From CALUOB01 sp944322305 (lineage in GTDB: Bacteria; Actinomycetota; Coriobacteriia; Coriobacteriales; Coriobacteriaceae), in NCBI GenBank assembly GCA_963931605.1, contig OZ007031.1, positions 124,001-188,000 on the forward strand: a stretch of DNA of 64,000 nt, in the 5' to 3' direction. A program made the translations under genes and the position numbers. Below the pieces are notes generated by a model. That model was not told the origin of the DNA. It saw only the letters and a list, made by a program, of their open reading frames with translations, and searched no databases. This document shows, one piece after another, positions 34,212 through 43,023 of the stretch; the first letter of the stretch is position 1; every line of letters starts with the position of its first letter.

Positions 34212-34478
34212 ATGATCGCTCGCGTTCATCCCCGAGTGCTCCAACGGCATCCCGATTTGAGTTGCGGTGACGTGGTGACGGCATGGCGTGGTTGCCACGC
34301 GGCGGCTGTTCGCGTTCCGGGAGAGCGAGAGGTGCGCTTGGGATTTGATAACAAGGGGCGTGAACTGGAGATGGTCGGGGTTATGCTGGAAACGGGGTGG
34401 CTTGTTTACCATGCAATGACGCCACCGACCAAGAGGTTCAAGCGCGAGATGGAAAAGGCGCGAAGGAGGTTGGGCTAA
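34212..34478 (+). CDS. Putative toxin of a type II toxin-antitoxin pair
   Basis: An 88-residue basic protein: HPRVLQRHPDLSCGDVVTAW, then GFDNKGRELEMVGVM and a basic end PPTKRFKREMEKARRRLG. This layout (RHP...DV..AW, beta hairpin, HAM.PPTK) resembles small BrnT/DUF4258-like RNase toxins, from memory of the fold; the match is not certain. It is co-directional with, and overlaps by one base, an acidic partner gene. Base composition is visibly more AT-rich than in neighbouring genes, a sign of transfer. Confidence 0.6.
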   Translation: MIARVHPRVLQRHPDLSCGDVVTAWRGCHAAAVRVPGEREVRLGFDNKGRELEMVGVMLETGWLVYHAMTPPTKRFKREMEKARRRLG

Positions 34479-34723
34479 TGGCCACGTACAGGCTAGCGAG
34501 CGGGGATCTGTTGAGTGACGAAGAAATTGAGCGTGAGTGCGCTGAGTATGAGCGCGAGGCGTGGGGCGGTCATTTCGAAAGGTTTCACACTCCGTCGGAT
34601 GGGGAATCTGAAGAACCGCTTACCGTTTGCGTTGAACTTCCGGCATCTGTGGTGGCCCAGGTGGATCGGAAAACGAAGGATCGCGTCGGTTACATAGTGA
34701 AGGCCGTTGTCGCGACGCTGTAG
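34478..34723 (+). CDS. Putative antitoxin (ribbon-helix-helix-like C-terminus)
   Basis: An 81-residue acidic protein whose ATG overlaps the toxin stop (TAATG) and follows AAGGAGGTTGGGC. The N-terminal half is acidic (SDEEIERECAEYEREAWGG); the C-terminal LTVCVELPASVVAQVDRKTK resembles a short MetJ/Arc ribbon-helix-helix strand and helix. An acidic DNA-binding partner after a small basic protein is typical of a toxin-first TA pair. Function is inferred from arrangement. Confidence 0.55.
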   Translation: MATYRLASGDLLSDEEIERECAEYEREAWGGHFERFHTPSDGESEEPLTVCVELPASVVAQVDRKTKDRVGYIVKAVVATL

Positions 34724-34783
34724 CGCCACGGCCGTGTGGCGTAATCGCGGGTCAAGCTTTTGTAGGGCTTGGCCTGAGCTAAC

Positions 34784-34810
34784 AAAAAGCCCCGCACGAG
34801 GCGGGGCTTG
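34784..34810 (-). terminator. Terminator of tRNA-Phe
   Basis: Read on the minus strand, stem AGCCCCGC / GCGGGGCT (34801-34808 with 34788-34795) is followed by TTTTTGTT, ending the tRNA transcript 12 bp after its 3' end. On the plus strand it may also halt the antitoxin message. Confidence 0.8.
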
Positions 34811-34821
34811 CAATTACGGGG

Positions 34822-34894
<73 letters not shown>

Positions 34895-34917
34895 GTTGGC
34901 GCTTCAACGCGGGGATT

Positions 34918-34946
34918 AATATATGCAAAATGGCGAAGCCCGTCAA
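34918..34946 (-). promoter_or_regulatory. tRNA-Phe promoter
   Basis: On the minus strand TTGACG (34941-34946) and TATATT (34918-34923) have an ideal 17-bp spacer and would start RNA a few bases before the tRNA. This is the best-matching promoter in the window. Confidence 0.8.
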
Positions 34947-35035
34947 GACTGTGTATCATCTTTTTTGGGAATTATTTTTTCTACTATGTGCAAGACGCGC
35001 CCAAGGTGCGGCGCGCGGACCATAAGGAGTGCAAC

Positions 35036-36106
35036 GTGGCGGATCGATTGCGCGGAGTGAACCTGTCAGGCTGGCTCATCGTGGAGCCGTGGGTGACGCC
35101 CTCGCTGTTCGCGGCAACGGGCGCAACGACGGAGGAGGAGCTGCTGCGCGTTTTGGGTGAGCGCGCCTATCAGGAGAAGATACGCAAGCACTACGACACC
35201 TTCGTGTTCGAGGACGACTTCCGGCGCATGGAGGCGGCGGGCTTCAACTCCGTGCGCATCCCCGTGCCGTGGCACGTCTTCGAGCCCGAGGAGGGCGCCA
35301 CCGGCGAGGTCACGCGCTACGTCCCGTGCGCGGACTACCTCGACCGCGCGCTGGGGTGGGCGGCTGACGCCGGCATCAGCGTGCTTCTCGACCTCGCAAC
35401 GGTTCCCGGCGGGCAGGGCGACTCCAACGGCACGCCGTCGACCCCGAACACCGCGGAGTGGCACTCGTCCACCCGCGGCCGGCAGACGGCGCTCAACGTG
35501 CTCGAGGGGCTGGCGCGCCGCTTTGGCTCGCACCCGGCGCTTTTCGGCATCGAGCTGCTCGACTCGCCGCTCATGCGCGTGCGCAAGGGCCTGAACGTGA
35601 CCGACGGCATTCCCGCTCACTACCTGCGCAACTTCTACCGCGAGGCCTACGAGCTCGTGCGCGCCCACATGTCCGAGGACAAGGCGGTGGTCTTCTCGGC
35701 CTCGGGGTACCCGGGCGCGTGGAAGCACTTCATGCGGCAGGACCGCTACCGCAACGTCTGGATCGACGTGCACCTCTACCACTACCGCGGCGAGAACGCG
35801 CAGGACATCTCGACCCCGCAAGGGCTCAAGCAGGCGCTCGCCCGCAACCACCGCGTGCTGCGCGCCGCCACCTCCACCAAGTTCAACGTGCTGGTGGGCG
35901 AGTGGTCGGCCGCCGCGGTGCTGCCCGACGCCGCCATGACCCCCGAGGGCCGCATCGCCTACGAGCGCGTCTTCGTCTCGAGCCAGCTCGCCTCGTTCGA
36001 GGCGGCCGGCGGCTGGTTCTTCCAGACCTGGAAGACCGAGCGGCGCATCCCGGCGTGGGATGCGCGCGTGTCGCTGTCCTCCTTCGAGCGCGGCATGATG
36101 GAGTAG
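35036..36106 (+). CDS. Glycoside hydrolase family 5-like (exo-1,3-beta-glucanase type)
   Basis: A 356-residue TIM-barrel protein without signal peptide. From GTG 35036, after AAGGAGTGCAAC, it begins RLRGVNLSGWLIVEPWVTPS, the typical start of fungal-type exo-beta-1,3-glucanases. Further matches: GFNSVRIPVPWHVFEP, a likely acid/base Glu in LFGIELLDSP in place of the usual NEP, and VGEWSAA as nucleophile region. The acid/base NEP is altered to IELLDSP, so activity is uncertain. It lies 4 bp before rsmI. It could act on intracellular oligosaccharides. Confidence 0.75.
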   Translation: MADRLRGVNLSGWLIVEPWVTPSLFAATGATTEEELLRVLGERAYQEKIRKHYDTFVFEDDFRRMEAAGFNSVRIPVPWHVFEPEEGATGEVTRYVPCADYLDRALGWAADAGISVLLDLATVPGGQGDSNGTPSTPNTAEWHSSTRGRQTALNVLEGLARRFGSHPALFGIELLDSPLMRVRKGLNVTDGIPAHYLRNFYREAYELVRAHMSEDKAVVFSASGYPGAWKHFMRQDRYRNVWIDVHLYHYRGENAQDISTPQGLKQALARNHRVLRAATSTKFNVLVGEWSAAAVLPDAAMTPEGRIAYERVFVSSQLASFEAAGGWFFQTWKTERRIPAWDARVSLSSFERGMME

Positions 36107-36110
36107 GCGC

Positions 36111-37049
36111 ATGCTGACCGTTGTGGGCACGCCGATAGGCAACCTGGCCGACCTCTCCCCGCGCGCCGCCGAGGCGCTCGCCGCCTCCGACGCGGTGTGC
36201 TGCGAGGACACGCGCGTCACCGGCAAGCTGCTGGCGCACCTGGGGGTTAAAAAGCCGCTCATCCGCTGCGACGAGAACGTTATCGCGCGCAAGACCCCCG
36301 AGATCCTCGCCCGTCTCCAGGCGGGCGAGAACATCGCCTACGCCTCCGATGCCGGGATGCCCGGGGTGTCCGATCCCGGCCAGCACCTGGTGGACGCCGC
36401 CCGCGCCGCCGGCCTGCCGGTGTCGGTGGTGCCCGGCCCCGTTGCCTGCGTGACGGCGCTCGTGGCCTCGGGCATCCCCTCTGAGCACTTCTTCTTCGAG
36501 GGCTTCCTGCCCCGGCGCGCCGAGGCGCAGGAGAAGCGCCTGCGCGAGCTCGCCTCCGTGCCCGGGGCGCTTATCTTCTACGAGTCGCCCCGCCGCGCGG
36601 CGGCCACGCTCGCGGTCGTGGCCCGCGTCTTCCCCGAGCGGCAGGCGGCCTTGTGTCGCGAGCTCACGAAGCTCCACGAAGAGGTGGTGCGCGACGTCGC
36701 CCCCGCCCTGGCCGAGCGCGTTGCGGCGCGCGAGAACCTCAAAGGTGAGGCGGTGATCGTGGTGGCCCCGCCCGCGCCCGCCGAGCTTGAGCGCCTGCGC
36801 GCGCAGCGGGCCGCCGCGCAGGCTGCCCCCGCGCCGGGCGCCTCGGGCGCCGAGGGCCCTGCTGCAGCGGCCCCGCCCGATCCCGACGAGCTTTTGCGTG
36901 CGGAGGTCGAGTGCGCGCTGGCGGCCGGCGAGAGCGTCTCAAGCGTGGCCAAGCGCCTCTCGCAGCGCTTCTCGCGCCGCAAGCGCGAGGTCTACGAGCT
37001 CGCGCTCAGCCTCTCGGAGACCTCGACCACCACCGGCCCGGTGCGCTAA
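36111..37049 (+). CDS. rsmI: 16S rRNA (cytidine(1402)-2'-O)-methyltransferase
   Basis: SAM-dependent methyltransferase of the tetrapyrrole-methylase fold that modifies C1402 in the 30S decoding centre. Of 312 residues, MLTVVGTPIGNLADLSPRA opens the protein; EDTRVTGKLLAHLGV, SDAGMPGVSDPG and FFFEGFLPRR are family hallmarks. An Ala/Pro linker (residues about 225-255) joins a C-terminal helical domain (SSVAKRLSQRFSRRKREVYE). It starts 4 bp after the GH5-like stop. Confidence 0.95.
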   Translation: MLTVVGTPIGNLADLSPRAAEALAASDAVCCEDTRVTGKLLAHLGVKKPLIRCDENVIARKTPEILARLQAGENIAYASDAGMPGVSDPGQHLVDAARAAGLPVSVVPGPVACVTALVASGIPSEHFFFEGFLPRRAEAQEKRLRELASVPGALIFYESPRRAAATLAVVARVFPERQAALCRELTKLHEEVVRDVAPALAERVAARENLKGEAVIVVAPPAPAELERLRAQRAAAQAAPAPGASGAEGPAAAAPPDPDELLRAEVECALAAGESVSSVAKRLSQRFSRRKREVYELALSLSETSTTTGPVR

Positions 37050-37181
37050 AATCATCGGATGTGCCCGTCGCGTTCGGCGGGCGCGTCGCGCGCCGCGGGC
37101 ACACGGCCCGCGCGCGGCCGGACGCCCGCCTCATCCGCGGCCCTTCCGGCACCAGTACTCCTCCGAGAAGAAGGGCTCAGC

Positions 37182-38795
37182 ATGGCTGCGGACAAACCTT
37201 CCTACTACATTTCCACGCCCATCTACTACGTTAACGCCAAGCCGCACCTGGGCACGGCGTACTGCACCGTCATGGCCGACGTGCAGGCGCGCTTCCGCCG
37301 TGCCTGCGGCGCCGACGTGAAGTTCCTCACCGGCATGGACGAGCACGGCGAGAAGGTTGCCGAGGCGGCCGAGAAGAACGGCTTCGCCACCCCGCAGGAC
37401 TGGTGCGACTCCATGGAGCCGGCCTTCCGCGACCTGTGGGAGACGCTCGAGATCTCCAACGACGACTTCATCCGCACCACCCAGCCGCGCCACGTCGCCG
37501 GCGTGCAGAAGTTCCTGAAGGTGCTTCTCGACCGCGGCTACATCTACAAGGACGCCTACGACGGCTGGTACTGCCGCCCGGACGAGACGTACTTCACCGA
37601 GACCCAGGTGCGCCACCACGAGGAGGCGCGCCAAGCGGCGGGCGAGGCCCCGGCCGACCCCGAGCACCCGCTCTGCCCCGACTGCGACCGCCCGCTCGAG
37701 CGCATCAAGGAGGAGAGCTGGTTCTTCAAGCTCTCGGCCTTCGAGCAGCCGCTGCTCGACTTCTACGAGGCGCACCCCGACTTCATCCAGCCCGAGACGC
37801 GCCGAAACGAGGTGCTCTCCTTCGTGAAGGGCGGCCTCAAGGACCTCTCCATCAGCCGCTCCACCTTCGACTGGGGCGTGCCCTTCCCCTTCGACGAGAA
37901 GCACGTGGCCTACGTGTGGGTCGACGCTCTTCTCAACTACATCACGGCGCTCGGCTACGGATCGGACGACGAGTCCGAGTTCGAGCGCCGCTGGCCCGCG
38001 CAGGTGCACGTGGTGGGCAAGGACATCATCCGCTTCCACTGCGTCATCTGGCCGGCCTTGCTCATGGCCGCGGGTCTGCCGCTGCCCGAGAAGGTCTTCG
38101 TGCACGGTTTCCTCACCGTGCGCAACGAGCAGACCGGCAAGGTCGAGAAGATGAGCAAGAGCCGCGGCAACGCCATCGCGCCCGAGGAGGTCATCGACCT
38201 GCTCGGCGTCGACGCCTACCGCTATTACTTCATGAGCGACGTGATCCACGGCACCGACGCGCCCATCTCCTGGGGCCGCATGCGCCAGGTGTACAACGCC
38301 GACCTGGCCAACAGCTGGGGCAACCTCGTGTCGCGCGCGCTCAACATGAGCGCCAAGTACTTTGACGGCTGCGCGCCCGAGCGCCCGGCCGGCTACGAGG
38401 CCGCCACGCCGCTCAAGGCCGCCTGCGAGGGCGTGTTCGACGCGTACGCCGAGCACATGGCCACGTTCAACTACCAGGCCGCCTGCGCCGACGTGATGGG
38501 GATCGTGGAGGCTGCGAACCTCTACATCGAGAACAGCGCGCCGTGGGCGCTCGCCAAGGATCCCGCCCGCGCCGACGAGCTGGCGCTCGTGATCTGGAAC
38601 GTGCTCGAGGCCATCCGCATCGCCGCCGAGCTCTACGACCCCTTCATGCCGGCGATCTCCGCCGAGGTGCGCCGCCGCATGTCGCTCGCCGCCATGCCCA
38701 CGCGCGACCTCAAGGCCGCTTGCGCCTGGGGCGGCCTGGCGGGCGGTCAGCCGGTCGAGAAGGGCGCGGCGCTGTTCCCCCGTCTGCAGGATTAG
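37182..38795 (+). CDS. metG: Methionine--tRNA ligase
   Basis: Class I synthetase of 537 residues charging tRNA-Met. Motifs: HIGH-type PHLGTAYCT within STPIYYVNAKPHLGTAY, one zinc knuckle CPDCDRP near residue 165, KMSKS in VEKMSKSRGNAI near residue 325, and an anticodon-binding helical domain. The C-terminal dimerisation/tRNA-binding EMAP-like domain found in many MetRS proteins is absent, so it is a short form. ATG 37182 is chosen over upstream in-frame codons because of AGAAGGGCTCAGC ahead of it. Last gene before rsmA. Confidence 0.96.
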   Translation: MAADKPSYYISTPIYYVNAKPHLGTAYCTVMADVQARFRRACGADVKFLTGMDEHGEKVAEAAEKNGFATPQDWCDSMEPAFRDLWETLEISNDDFIRTTQPRHVAGVQKFLKVLLDRGYIYKDAYDGWYCRPDETYFTETQVRHHEEARQAAGEAPADPEHPLCPDCDRPLERIKEESWFFKLSAFEQPLLDFYEAHPDFIQPETRRNEVLSFVKGGLKDLSISRSTFDWGVPFPFDEKHVAYVWVDALLNYITALGYGSDDESEFERRWPAQVHVVGKDIIRFHCVIWPALLMAAGLPLPEKVFVHGFLTVRNEQTGKVEKMSKSRGNAIAPEEVIDLLGVDAYRYYFMSDVIHGTDAPISWGRMRQVYNADLANSWGNLVSRALNMSAKYFDGCAPERPAGYEAATPLKAACEGVFDAYAEHMATFNYQAACADVMGIVEAANLYIENSAPWALAKDPARADELALVIWNVLEAIRIAAELYDPFMPAISAEVRRRMSLAAMPTRDLKAACAWGGLAGGQPVEKGAALFPRLQD

Positions 38796-38858
38796 GGGTA
38801 ACTGATCCCGGCGACCTCCTGCGGCACCCAACCTTGCCCCTCACGCGTTAGGAGCACC

Positions 38859-39836
38859 ATGACCACATCCCCGCTGGCAAGCCCCGCCGCCACGCGCGAC
38901 GTGCTGGAGCGCTACGGCCTGGCCACCAAGCACCGCCTCGGCCAGAACTTCCTGGTGGACAACCACGTGATCGAGCGCATCATGGCGCTGGCCGCGCCCC
39001 TCGGCGCGGCGCGCGTGCTCGAGGTGGGGCCGGGCATCGGCACGCTGACGCTCGCGCTCGTGCAGGAGGCGGGCGCGGTGGTGGCCGTCGAGATGGACGA
39101 GACCTTGGAGCCGGTGCTCGAGGAGCACGCGGCGGCGCATCCCAACTTCGCCTACCTCATGGGCGACGCGCTCAAGGTGGCGCCCGAGGAGCTCGCGGCA
39201 GCCTACGGGCGCATCGCCGCGCGCTTGGGGCAGGCGCCGGGCGGCAACGCTGCGGACACCGCCGACGCTGACGCGGGCGGGCGAGAAGCGCTGCCGAGCA
39301 CGCTCGTCGCCAACCTGCCGTACAACGTGGCCGCCACCCTCATCCTGGCGCTGTTCTCCGAGATGCCCTCGCTCGAGGCGGCGGTGGTGATGGTGCAGAA
39401 AGAGGTGGCCGACCGCATCGCCGCGGCCCCCGGCACCAAGGCCTACGGCGCCTACACGGCCAAGCTCGGCATGTACGGGCGCGTGGTGGGGCGCTTCGAG
39501 GTGCCGCCGCGCTGCTTCATGCCCGCGCCGCACGTGGATTCGGCCGTGGTGCGGATCGAACGCTGGCAGGAGGGCGTCTGGCCCGACCCCGCGCTTGCCG
39601 ACGCCGCGTTCCGCGCGCGCTGCGCGCAGGTTGCCGACGCGGCCTTCTCGCAGCGCCGCAAGACCATCCGCAACGCCATGTCGTCGGCGGGCTTTGCCAA
39701 AGACACCCTCGACCGGGCGTACGCCGCGGCGGGCGTGGCGCCCGGCGCGCGCGCCGAGACGCTTTCGACGGCGGACTTCGCCCGCCTGACCCGCGTCCTC
39801 GACGCAGAGGGCGCGTTCGGGGGCACGGCGGCATAG
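38859..39836 (+). CDS. rsmA: 16S rRNA (adenine(1518)/(1519)-N6)-dimethyltransferase
   Basis: KsgA/Dim1 methyltransferase of 325 residues. LGQNFLVDNHVIERI, the SAM loop LEVGPGIGTLTLAL, and the catalytic NLPYNVA are all present, and VPPRCFMPAPHVDSAV leads the C-terminal domain. There is a short Ala/Asp/Gly insertion before NLPYNVA (around residues 128-145). The start follows TTAGGAGCACC. metG-rsmA-tatD clustering is common in bacteria, though the order here is metG, rsmA, tatD. Confidence 0.96.
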   Translation: MTTSPLASPAATRDVLERYGLATKHRLGQNFLVDNHVIERIMALAAPLGAARVLEVGPGIGTLTLALVQEAGAVVAVEMDETLEPVLEEHAAAHPNFAYLMGDALKVAPEELAAAYGRIAARLGQAPGGNAADTADADAGGREALPSTLVANLPYNVAATLILALFSEMPSLEAAVVMVQKEVADRIAAAPGTKAYGAYTAKLGMYGRVVGRFEVPPRCFMPAPHVDSAVVRIERWQEGVWPDPALADAAFRARCAQVADAAFSQRRKTIRNAMSSAGFAKDTLDRAYAAAGVAPGARAETLSTADFARLTRVLDAEGAFGGTAA

Positions 39837-39929
39837 GGGTTCGGAGCACCCGGCGGGGCGTGCAACAGCGCGGGCGGGTGCTTGGCAAGCGCGGCGCGTT
39901 GCGAGGAGAGAGCAGAGGGGGAACGCGGT

Positions 39930-40979
39930 ATGACGGCAGCGTACGAGGCGAAAGCGGCAGGCGCCAACGAGGCGCGGGCGTGCGGCGACGAGCGCTTCTC
40001 GCTCGCCTTCGCTAAAAAGAAGAAGGTCTTCACGGTTCCGCGGGCGCTCTACCCGCTGGCCGACACGCACGCGCACCTGAACTCGTTTTGGCGGGTGCGC
40101 CCTGCCGAGGCCCTGGCCCGCGCGGCCCTTGCTGGCGTGGGGTCGCTCGTGACGCTGTTCGACCCGTACGGCGACGAGATGAGCGCCGAGGCGTTTCTCG
40201 CCGGGCTGGACGGCACGCTCGCCGAGGCCCGCGTGCTTCTCGCCCAGGCGGAGGACGAGGGCCTGCGCCCGCCGTTTGCCAAAACGGTGCCCGCCGGCGC
40301 CTCCTGCCCGGTGAGCCTGCTCGACAACGTGCGCTTCTTGGCGGGCGTGCACCCGTACGGCGCGCCGAGCTACACCGACGCGGTCGAGCGCGAGGTCACG
40401 CGCGCCCTTGAGAGCCCGCTGGCGGTCGGCGTGGGCGAAATCGGGCTCGACTACCACTTCGACGCGGACGACGACGTGGAGGCGGCGCCGCACGACGTGC
40501 AGATGTCGTGCATGGCGCGCCAGCTCGCGCTTGCCTGCGCGCGCGAGCTGCCCGTCGAACTGCACGTGCGCAACGACGCCGGCGACGAGGGCCGCCAGGC
40601 CCACGCCGACGCCCTGCGCGTGCTGACCGAGGTGGGGGTGCCCCCGGCGGGTTGCGTCCTGCACTGCTTCGGCGAGGACCGCGCGTGCATGGAGCGCTTT
40701 CTCGAGGCGGGGTGCTTCGTGGCCTTCGGCGGCGCGGCCACGTTCAAGCGCAACGACGCCGTGCGGGAGGCGTTTGCCGCCTGTCCGCTCGACCGCCTGG
40801 TGTTCGAGACGGACTGCCCCTACATGGCGCCCGAGCCGGTGCGCGGCATCGAGTGCGAGCCGGCGCTTATCGCCTTCACGGCCGAGCGGCTCGTAGCCGA
40901 GCGCGTGCGGCTTACCGGGGAGGATCCCGCGGCGGTTGCGCGCGCGGCGTGGGAGAACGCGCGGCGTCTTTTCTTCTGA
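39930..40979 (+). CDS. TatD-family metal-dependent hydrolase (DNase)
   Basis: A 349-residue TIM-barrel hydrolase. DTHAHLNSFW gives the first two metal His residues; AVGVGEIGLDYHF, ELPVELHVRNDAG, LHCFGED and the Asp in VFETDCPYMAP follow. TatD proteins have 3'-5' exonuclease or quality-control roles. The N-terminus carries about 45 extra residues and a KKKK patch (AFAKKKKVFTVPRALY). ATG 39930 is chosen for the AGGGGGAACGCGGT spacing. Probably co-transcribed with rsmA. Confidence 0.9.
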   Translation: MTAAYEAKAAGANEARACGDERFSLAFAKKKKVFTVPRALYPLADTHAHLNSFWRVRPAEALARAALAGVGSLVTLFDPYGDEMSAEAFLAGLDGTLAEARVLLAQAEDEGLRPPFAKTVPAGASCPVSLLDNVRFLAGVHPYGAPSYTDAVEREVTRALESPLAVGVGEIGLDYHFDADDDVEAAPHDVQMSCMARQLALACARELPVELHVRNDAGDEGRQAHADALRVLTEVGVPPAGCVLHCFGEDRACMERFLEAGCFVAFGGAATFKRNDAVREAFAACPLDRLVFETDCPYMAPEPVRGIECEPALIAFTAERLVAERVRLTGEDPAAVARAAWENARRLFF

Positions 40980-41061
40980 GCTCGTCGGCTGCGCGCGTAT
41001 CCGCAGGTAGATGCCGTTTTCTTACCCTGAATTCCGAGCAATGCGTCCCCATGAAAAATAC

Positions 41062-41098
41062 GAACACCTGTATGTGTTTCTGTGGTATGATGAAACAC
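41062..41098 (+). promoter_or_regulatory. SOS-box-like operator and -10 upstream of the Y-family polymerase
   Basis: GAACACctgtatGTGTTTC (41062-41080) is an inverted repeat like a DinR/LexA box. Its right arm GTGTTTC (41074-41080) also pairs with GAAACAC (41092-41098). Between those lies TATGAT (41086-41091), a good -10, so repressor binding would overlap the promoter. LexA control of error-prone polymerases is well known; the link here is inferred. Confidence 0.5.
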
Positions 41099-41130
41099 GT
41101 ACAGACGTTCGTTTTCACCGGGAGGGGCGT

Positions 41131-42444
41131 ATGGGGGCGCGCACGTATCTCTGCATCGACCTCAAGACGTTTTACGCCTCGGTGGAGTGCGTTGAGCGCG
41201 GGCTCGACCCGTTCACCACCAACCTGGTGGTGGCCGACCCCGACCGCACGGAGAAGACCATCTGCCTGGCGGTGAGCCCCGCCATGAAGGCGCTCGGGGT
41301 GCGCAACCGCTGCCGCGTCTTCGAGATACCCAAGGGCATACGCTACATCATGGCCAAGCCGCGCATGCGCCGCTACATGGAGGTCTCCGCCAAGATCTAC
41401 GGGATCTACCTGCGCTACGTGGCGCCGGAGGACATCCACGTCTACTCCATCGACGAGTGCTTCATCGACGCCACACCGTACCTGCGCTTGTACGGGCAGG
41501 ATCGGCGCAGCTTCGCCCAGACGCTCATGGACGCGGTGCTGCGCGAGACGGGCATCTTCGCCACCGCCGGCATCGGCGAGAACCTCTTTTTGGCCAAGGT
41601 CGCCCTCGACATCACGGCCAAAAACGACGAGAGCGGCATCGGGGAGCTCACGCGCGGGGATTTCCTCGATACCGTGCGCCACCACAAGCCCATCACCGAC
41701 ATCTGGGGCATCGGGCCGGGGATAGCGCGCCGCCTCGCGAAGTACGGGGTGGTGAGCCTCGCCGGAGTGGCGCAGCTCGACCCGGAGCTGCTCTTCAATG
41801 AGTTCGGCGTCAACGCCGCGTACCTGATCGACCACGCGTACGGCATCGAGCCCTGCACCATCGCCGACATCCACGCCTACGTGCCCGAGAGCTCCTCGTC
41901 GGTCAACGGCCAGGTGCTGAGCTGTCCCTACACCAAAGAAGAGGCGCTTGTCGTTCTCAAGGAGATGGTGGACGGCGCTGTGCTCGACCTGGTGGCCAAG
42001 CGCCAGGTGTGCGGCCGGATCTCGCTGTACGTCGGCTACGACTGCTCCGGCTTTCGCTCGGCGCTGGTCACCGGCGAGCACGGTACCCGCCCGGCCAACC
42101 CGCGCTCGGGCCCGCATGCGTCGGCCACGCGCAAGCTCGGCGGCAGCACGGCGTCTTTGCACAAGCTGCTCGGCGCCTTCGAGGCCCTGTACGACGAGAT
42201 CGTCGACGACGGGCGCGCCGTCAGGCGCCTGCACGTGGGCTTGGACGACCTGCAGCCTGAGAAGTTCGCGACGCAGGACCTCTTCTGCGACCCAGCGGCC
42301 GAGGAGCGCGAGCGCAAGCTGCAGCAAGCGGTGATCGCCGTGAAGGGGAAGTTCGGCAAGAACGCGCTGATCAAGGGCTTGAGCCTCACCGAGAAGGCAA
42401 CGGCCCGCGAGCGCAACGAGCAGGTGGGAGGACACCATGCCTGA
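41131..42444 (+). CDS. UmuC-like Y-family DNA polymerase
   Basis: Translesion polymerase of 437 residues, UvrX/YqjW-like. ATG 41131 follows GGGAGGGGCGT. Catalytic sites: the first Asp in CIDLKTFYASVECVERG, then YSIDECFID with Asp-Glu, and the helix-hairpin-helix region IWGIGPGIARRLAKYGV. The little-finger domain follows. It overlaps the partner gene by eight bases, and an SOS-like operator is upstream. No UmuD is nearby, consistent with UvrX-type genes in Firmicutes that pair with YolD. Confidence 0.9.
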   Translation: MGARTYLCIDLKTFYASVECVERGLDPFTTNLVVADPDRTEKTICLAVSPAMKALGVRNRCRVFEIPKGIRYIMAKPRMRRYMEVSAKIYGIYLRYVAPEDIHVYSIDECFIDATPYLRLYGQDRRSFAQTLMDAVLRETGIFATAGIGENLFLAKVALDITAKNDESGIGELTRGDFLDTVRHHKPITDIWGIGPGIARRLAKYGVVSLAGVAQLDPELLFNEFGVNAAYLIDHAYGIEPCTIADIHAYVPESSSSVNGQVLSCPYTKEEALVVLKEMVDGAVLDLVAKRQVCGRISLYVGYDCSGFRSALVTGEHGTRPANPRSGPHASATRKLGGSTASLHKLLGAFEALYDEIVDDGRAVRRLHVGLDDLQPEKFATQDLFCDPAAEERERKLQQAVIAVKGKFGKNALIKGLSLTEKATARERNEQVGGHHA

Positions 42445-42853
42445 GACGCGGGGCTGTCCGGGTGCGCGCGCGGCGTGGGGCGGGGAGGTGACCTGCGGCG
42501 GCTACGTGCTGGGGCGACCCGACCCCAAGCGCGCGCGGCAGTTCATGCCGTTTGCGGCGCTGCGCGGCTACTACGAGCTCGTCCACCAAACCGAGCGGGT
42601 GCCCGAGCGCCGCCGCGACCTCTCTCAGGAGGATCGGGAGCGCCTCTCGCGCAAGCTCGCGTGCCTGCGCAAGGGGAGCATGGCCACGGTGACGTTCTAC
42701 GACGGGGACGCTTACGTGTCCGTGACGGGGGTGGTTGCGCGCATAGACCCGGAGGCGCAGGCGCTCACCGTGGTCAAGCGCGTGATCGCCTACGCCGACC
42801 TTCTCGACATCCAAAGCGAGGACATTCCCGACGAGTGCCCGTGGCAGGACTGA
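42437..42853 (+). CDS. YolD-like protein, partner of the Y-family polymerase
   Basis: A 138-residue protein with DPKRARQFMPFAALRGYYEL (residues about 33-52), the signature of the YolD-like family, then a basic helical centre and a beta-rich end (YDGDAYVSVTGVVARI). In other genomes YolD-like proteins pair with UvrX-type polymerases and may act as UmuD-like accessory factors. The ATG lies within the last codons of the polymerase gene, so the two are coupled. Confidence 0.85.
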   Translation: MPETRGCPGARAAWGGEVTCGGYVLGRPDPKRARQFMPFAALRGYYELVHQTERVPERRRDLSQEDRERLSRKLACLRKGSMATVTFYDGDAYVSVTGVVARIDPEAQALTVVKRVIAYADLLDIQSEDIPDECPWQD

Positions 42854-43023
42854 GGGGCGTTGCTGCGCCGCCTTTCCGCTTTCAGGCGGAAACAAACCGT
42901 TGCCCGTCCGCCGAAGAGCACCGGCGCCTGCGGCATGAAAACAGGCCTGTGTGGTAACAAAGGAGATGGTGTAATGCGTCTCGCCAACCGGCGGGCGAAG
43001 GTATCGACGAACAGGAGGAGCAC

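Noticed and set aside
37050..37181. T-box riboswitch ahead of metG
   Set aside because: The gap is 132 bp and shows no T-box consensus or specifier/antiterminator layout.
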